A DNA stretch of 64,000 nucleotides from assembly GCA_963971535.1 (NCBI GenBank), contig OZ020594.1:118331127-118395126 (forward strand), written 5' to 3'. Below the pieces are notes generated by a model that searched no databases, was not told the DNA's origin, and worked only from the letters and a program-made list of their open reading frames with translations. The position numbers and the translations under genes were made by a program. Below, in pieces: positions 63,037-64,000 of this stretch. Position 1 is the stretch's first letter; the number at the start of each line of letters is the position of its first letter. The stretch is from Notolepis coatsorum (Eukaryota > Chordata > Actinopteri > Aulopiformes > Paralepididae).

Positions 63037-63250
63037 AAACTACTGTAGCTGGTACTGTAGATGGTACTGTAGCTGGTACTGTAGCTACTACTGTAGATGG
63101 TACTGTAGCTGGTACTGTAGCTACTACTGTAGCTGGTACTGTAGCTGGTAATGTAGCTACTACTGTAGCTGGTACTGTAGCTACTACTGTAGATGGTACT
63201 GTAGATGGTACTGTAGATGGTACTGAGGATGGTGCTGTAGCTACTACTTA
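63037..63250. repeat. 12-bp tandem repeat array (about 18 units)
   Basis: Units ACTGTAGCTGGT, ACTGTAGATGGT and ACTGTAGCTACT in mixed order. Because 12 is a multiple of three, it keeps an open frame (TVAGTVATTVDG) that is not evidence of a gene. Confidence 0.92.
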
Positions 63251-64000
63251 AGTAAAGTAGAGAACTATTTGATATTGAATGTACTGTATTAAGTTTCAAA
63301 AGTAAAAGTACAGTACATATTCTATAGGGTGTTCTTGTATTTCAGTGCATTCAACCCTCGATATATTGACCTGAAGGTTGTTAAAGTGGTCCAGTTATGC
63401 TGCTCTGTGTCCCTCAGATTGCTGGTTTAAAATGTTAAAGTACTTAATCTTCATCAATTTATGCCATGTCTTGTATGCTAAATCTTTTTTGGGGGAGGCT
63501 CAGATAAATGTAGTTGAGTAAAATGTACAATATTTACTTTGAAATGTAGTGGAGTGAAAGTACAAAGTTCCCTATAATGAAAATACTCAAGTAAAGTACA
63601 AGATACAAGAACATTTATTTAAGTGCAGCCCTGACAGGAGGCTGAAGTCCTTGCTATCATGGCCGACTTGTGAGGCTAATAGTGTTTGAAGAGTTTCATT
63701 CCAAAATAAGGCTTTAGTAATGCAGTCAGAGTGCAGACTGCATCCAAGGCCTAACAATCTCTCCACTTTGCTGTTACTTTCACATTTGACTGGGTAGATG
63801 ACGGAAACAACAGTTGCTGATATGCAAATGTCAACAGACCAGGCTATTAATCCATAATGGAGGTACTAGAAGAAAGGTTACAGGGTAACCAAAATCAACA
63901 TGTTTCTCCTTCCAAGGGTCATCAATAATCACAGCAAATGTTGTGACTGTATGACTAACAGGTCAGGAGATTGACAAGAGGATGTGCATCCAGCGATACA
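63251..64000. other. No gene seen
   Basis: AT-rich sequence with no paired ends or recognisable frames. AAAGTACTTAATC and AGTAAAGTACAAGATACAAG resemble ends of unidentified repeats. Confidence 0.4.

Overview
The window reads as vertebrate nuclear DNA, most likely from a ray-finned fish. The evidence is its transposon mix: a Sushi-type chromovirus, a BEL/Pao element, a gamma/epsilon-like endogenous retrovirus (ERV), L2/CR1-like LINE pieces, and many hAT-like and TTAA-flanked (piggyBac-like) non-autonomous elements. No species can be named. Almost everything here is transposable element inside transposable element. The only good candidate for ordinary host coding sequence is one 145-bp exon-like block at 61976-62120 (minus strand).

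Region 1 (about 400-25750) is one decayed Ty3/Gypsy element on the minus strand, with a 211-bp 5' LTR, a tRNA-Leu-type primer site, gag, protease, RT, RNase H and integrase. At least eight later insertions break it into pieces. Most of the insertions carry perfect or near-perfect target-site duplications, and the Gypsy reading frame resumes across them. They are hAT-like elements at 2475, 5853, 7296, 9991, 11027 and 20127, a DNA element at 1289 and a short retroposon-like piece at 9201. The hAT at 20127-24296 is itself a stack (20595-23850, then 21512-23503, then 22055-23018). Its left end was hit by an 8.7-kb BEL/Pao element (11467-20124) whose gag-protease-RT and RNase H-integrase frames are mostly open.

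Region 2 (25750-31441) holds a hAT copy with a BED-finger exon remnant, minisatellites, a probable solo retroviral LTR next to a polypurine tract, and LINE fragments.

Region 3 (31442-58905) is a DNA transposon with about 48-bp terminal inverted repeats and a TTA duplication. It has swollen to 27 kb because other elements entered it. A piggyBac-like element (32190-46774) carries a 12.3-kb ERV (32480-44809) with almost identical 899-bp LTRs, an open pol and an open env. Its gag carries a stop and a frameshift. Further right are a LINE and an intact-looking, self-priming Sushi-type chromovirus (50844-57535). The chromovirus splits a gene for a cysteine-rich (CXC-like) protein.

Region 4 (58906-64000) has tandem repeats, an antisense LINE fragment, a fourth TTAA-flanked element, the host-like exon, and a decayed THAP-domain transposase gene running into a 12-bp repeat array.

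The most notable observation is that the ERV Env protein has a V-type immunoglobulin domain resembling the CD300/pIgR family near the start of its surface subunit, behind a long hydrophobic and proline-rich leader. Also notable are the single in-frame UGA between gag and pol, and the 10-nt self-complementarity between the predicted RNA 5' end and the primer site of the chromovirus.
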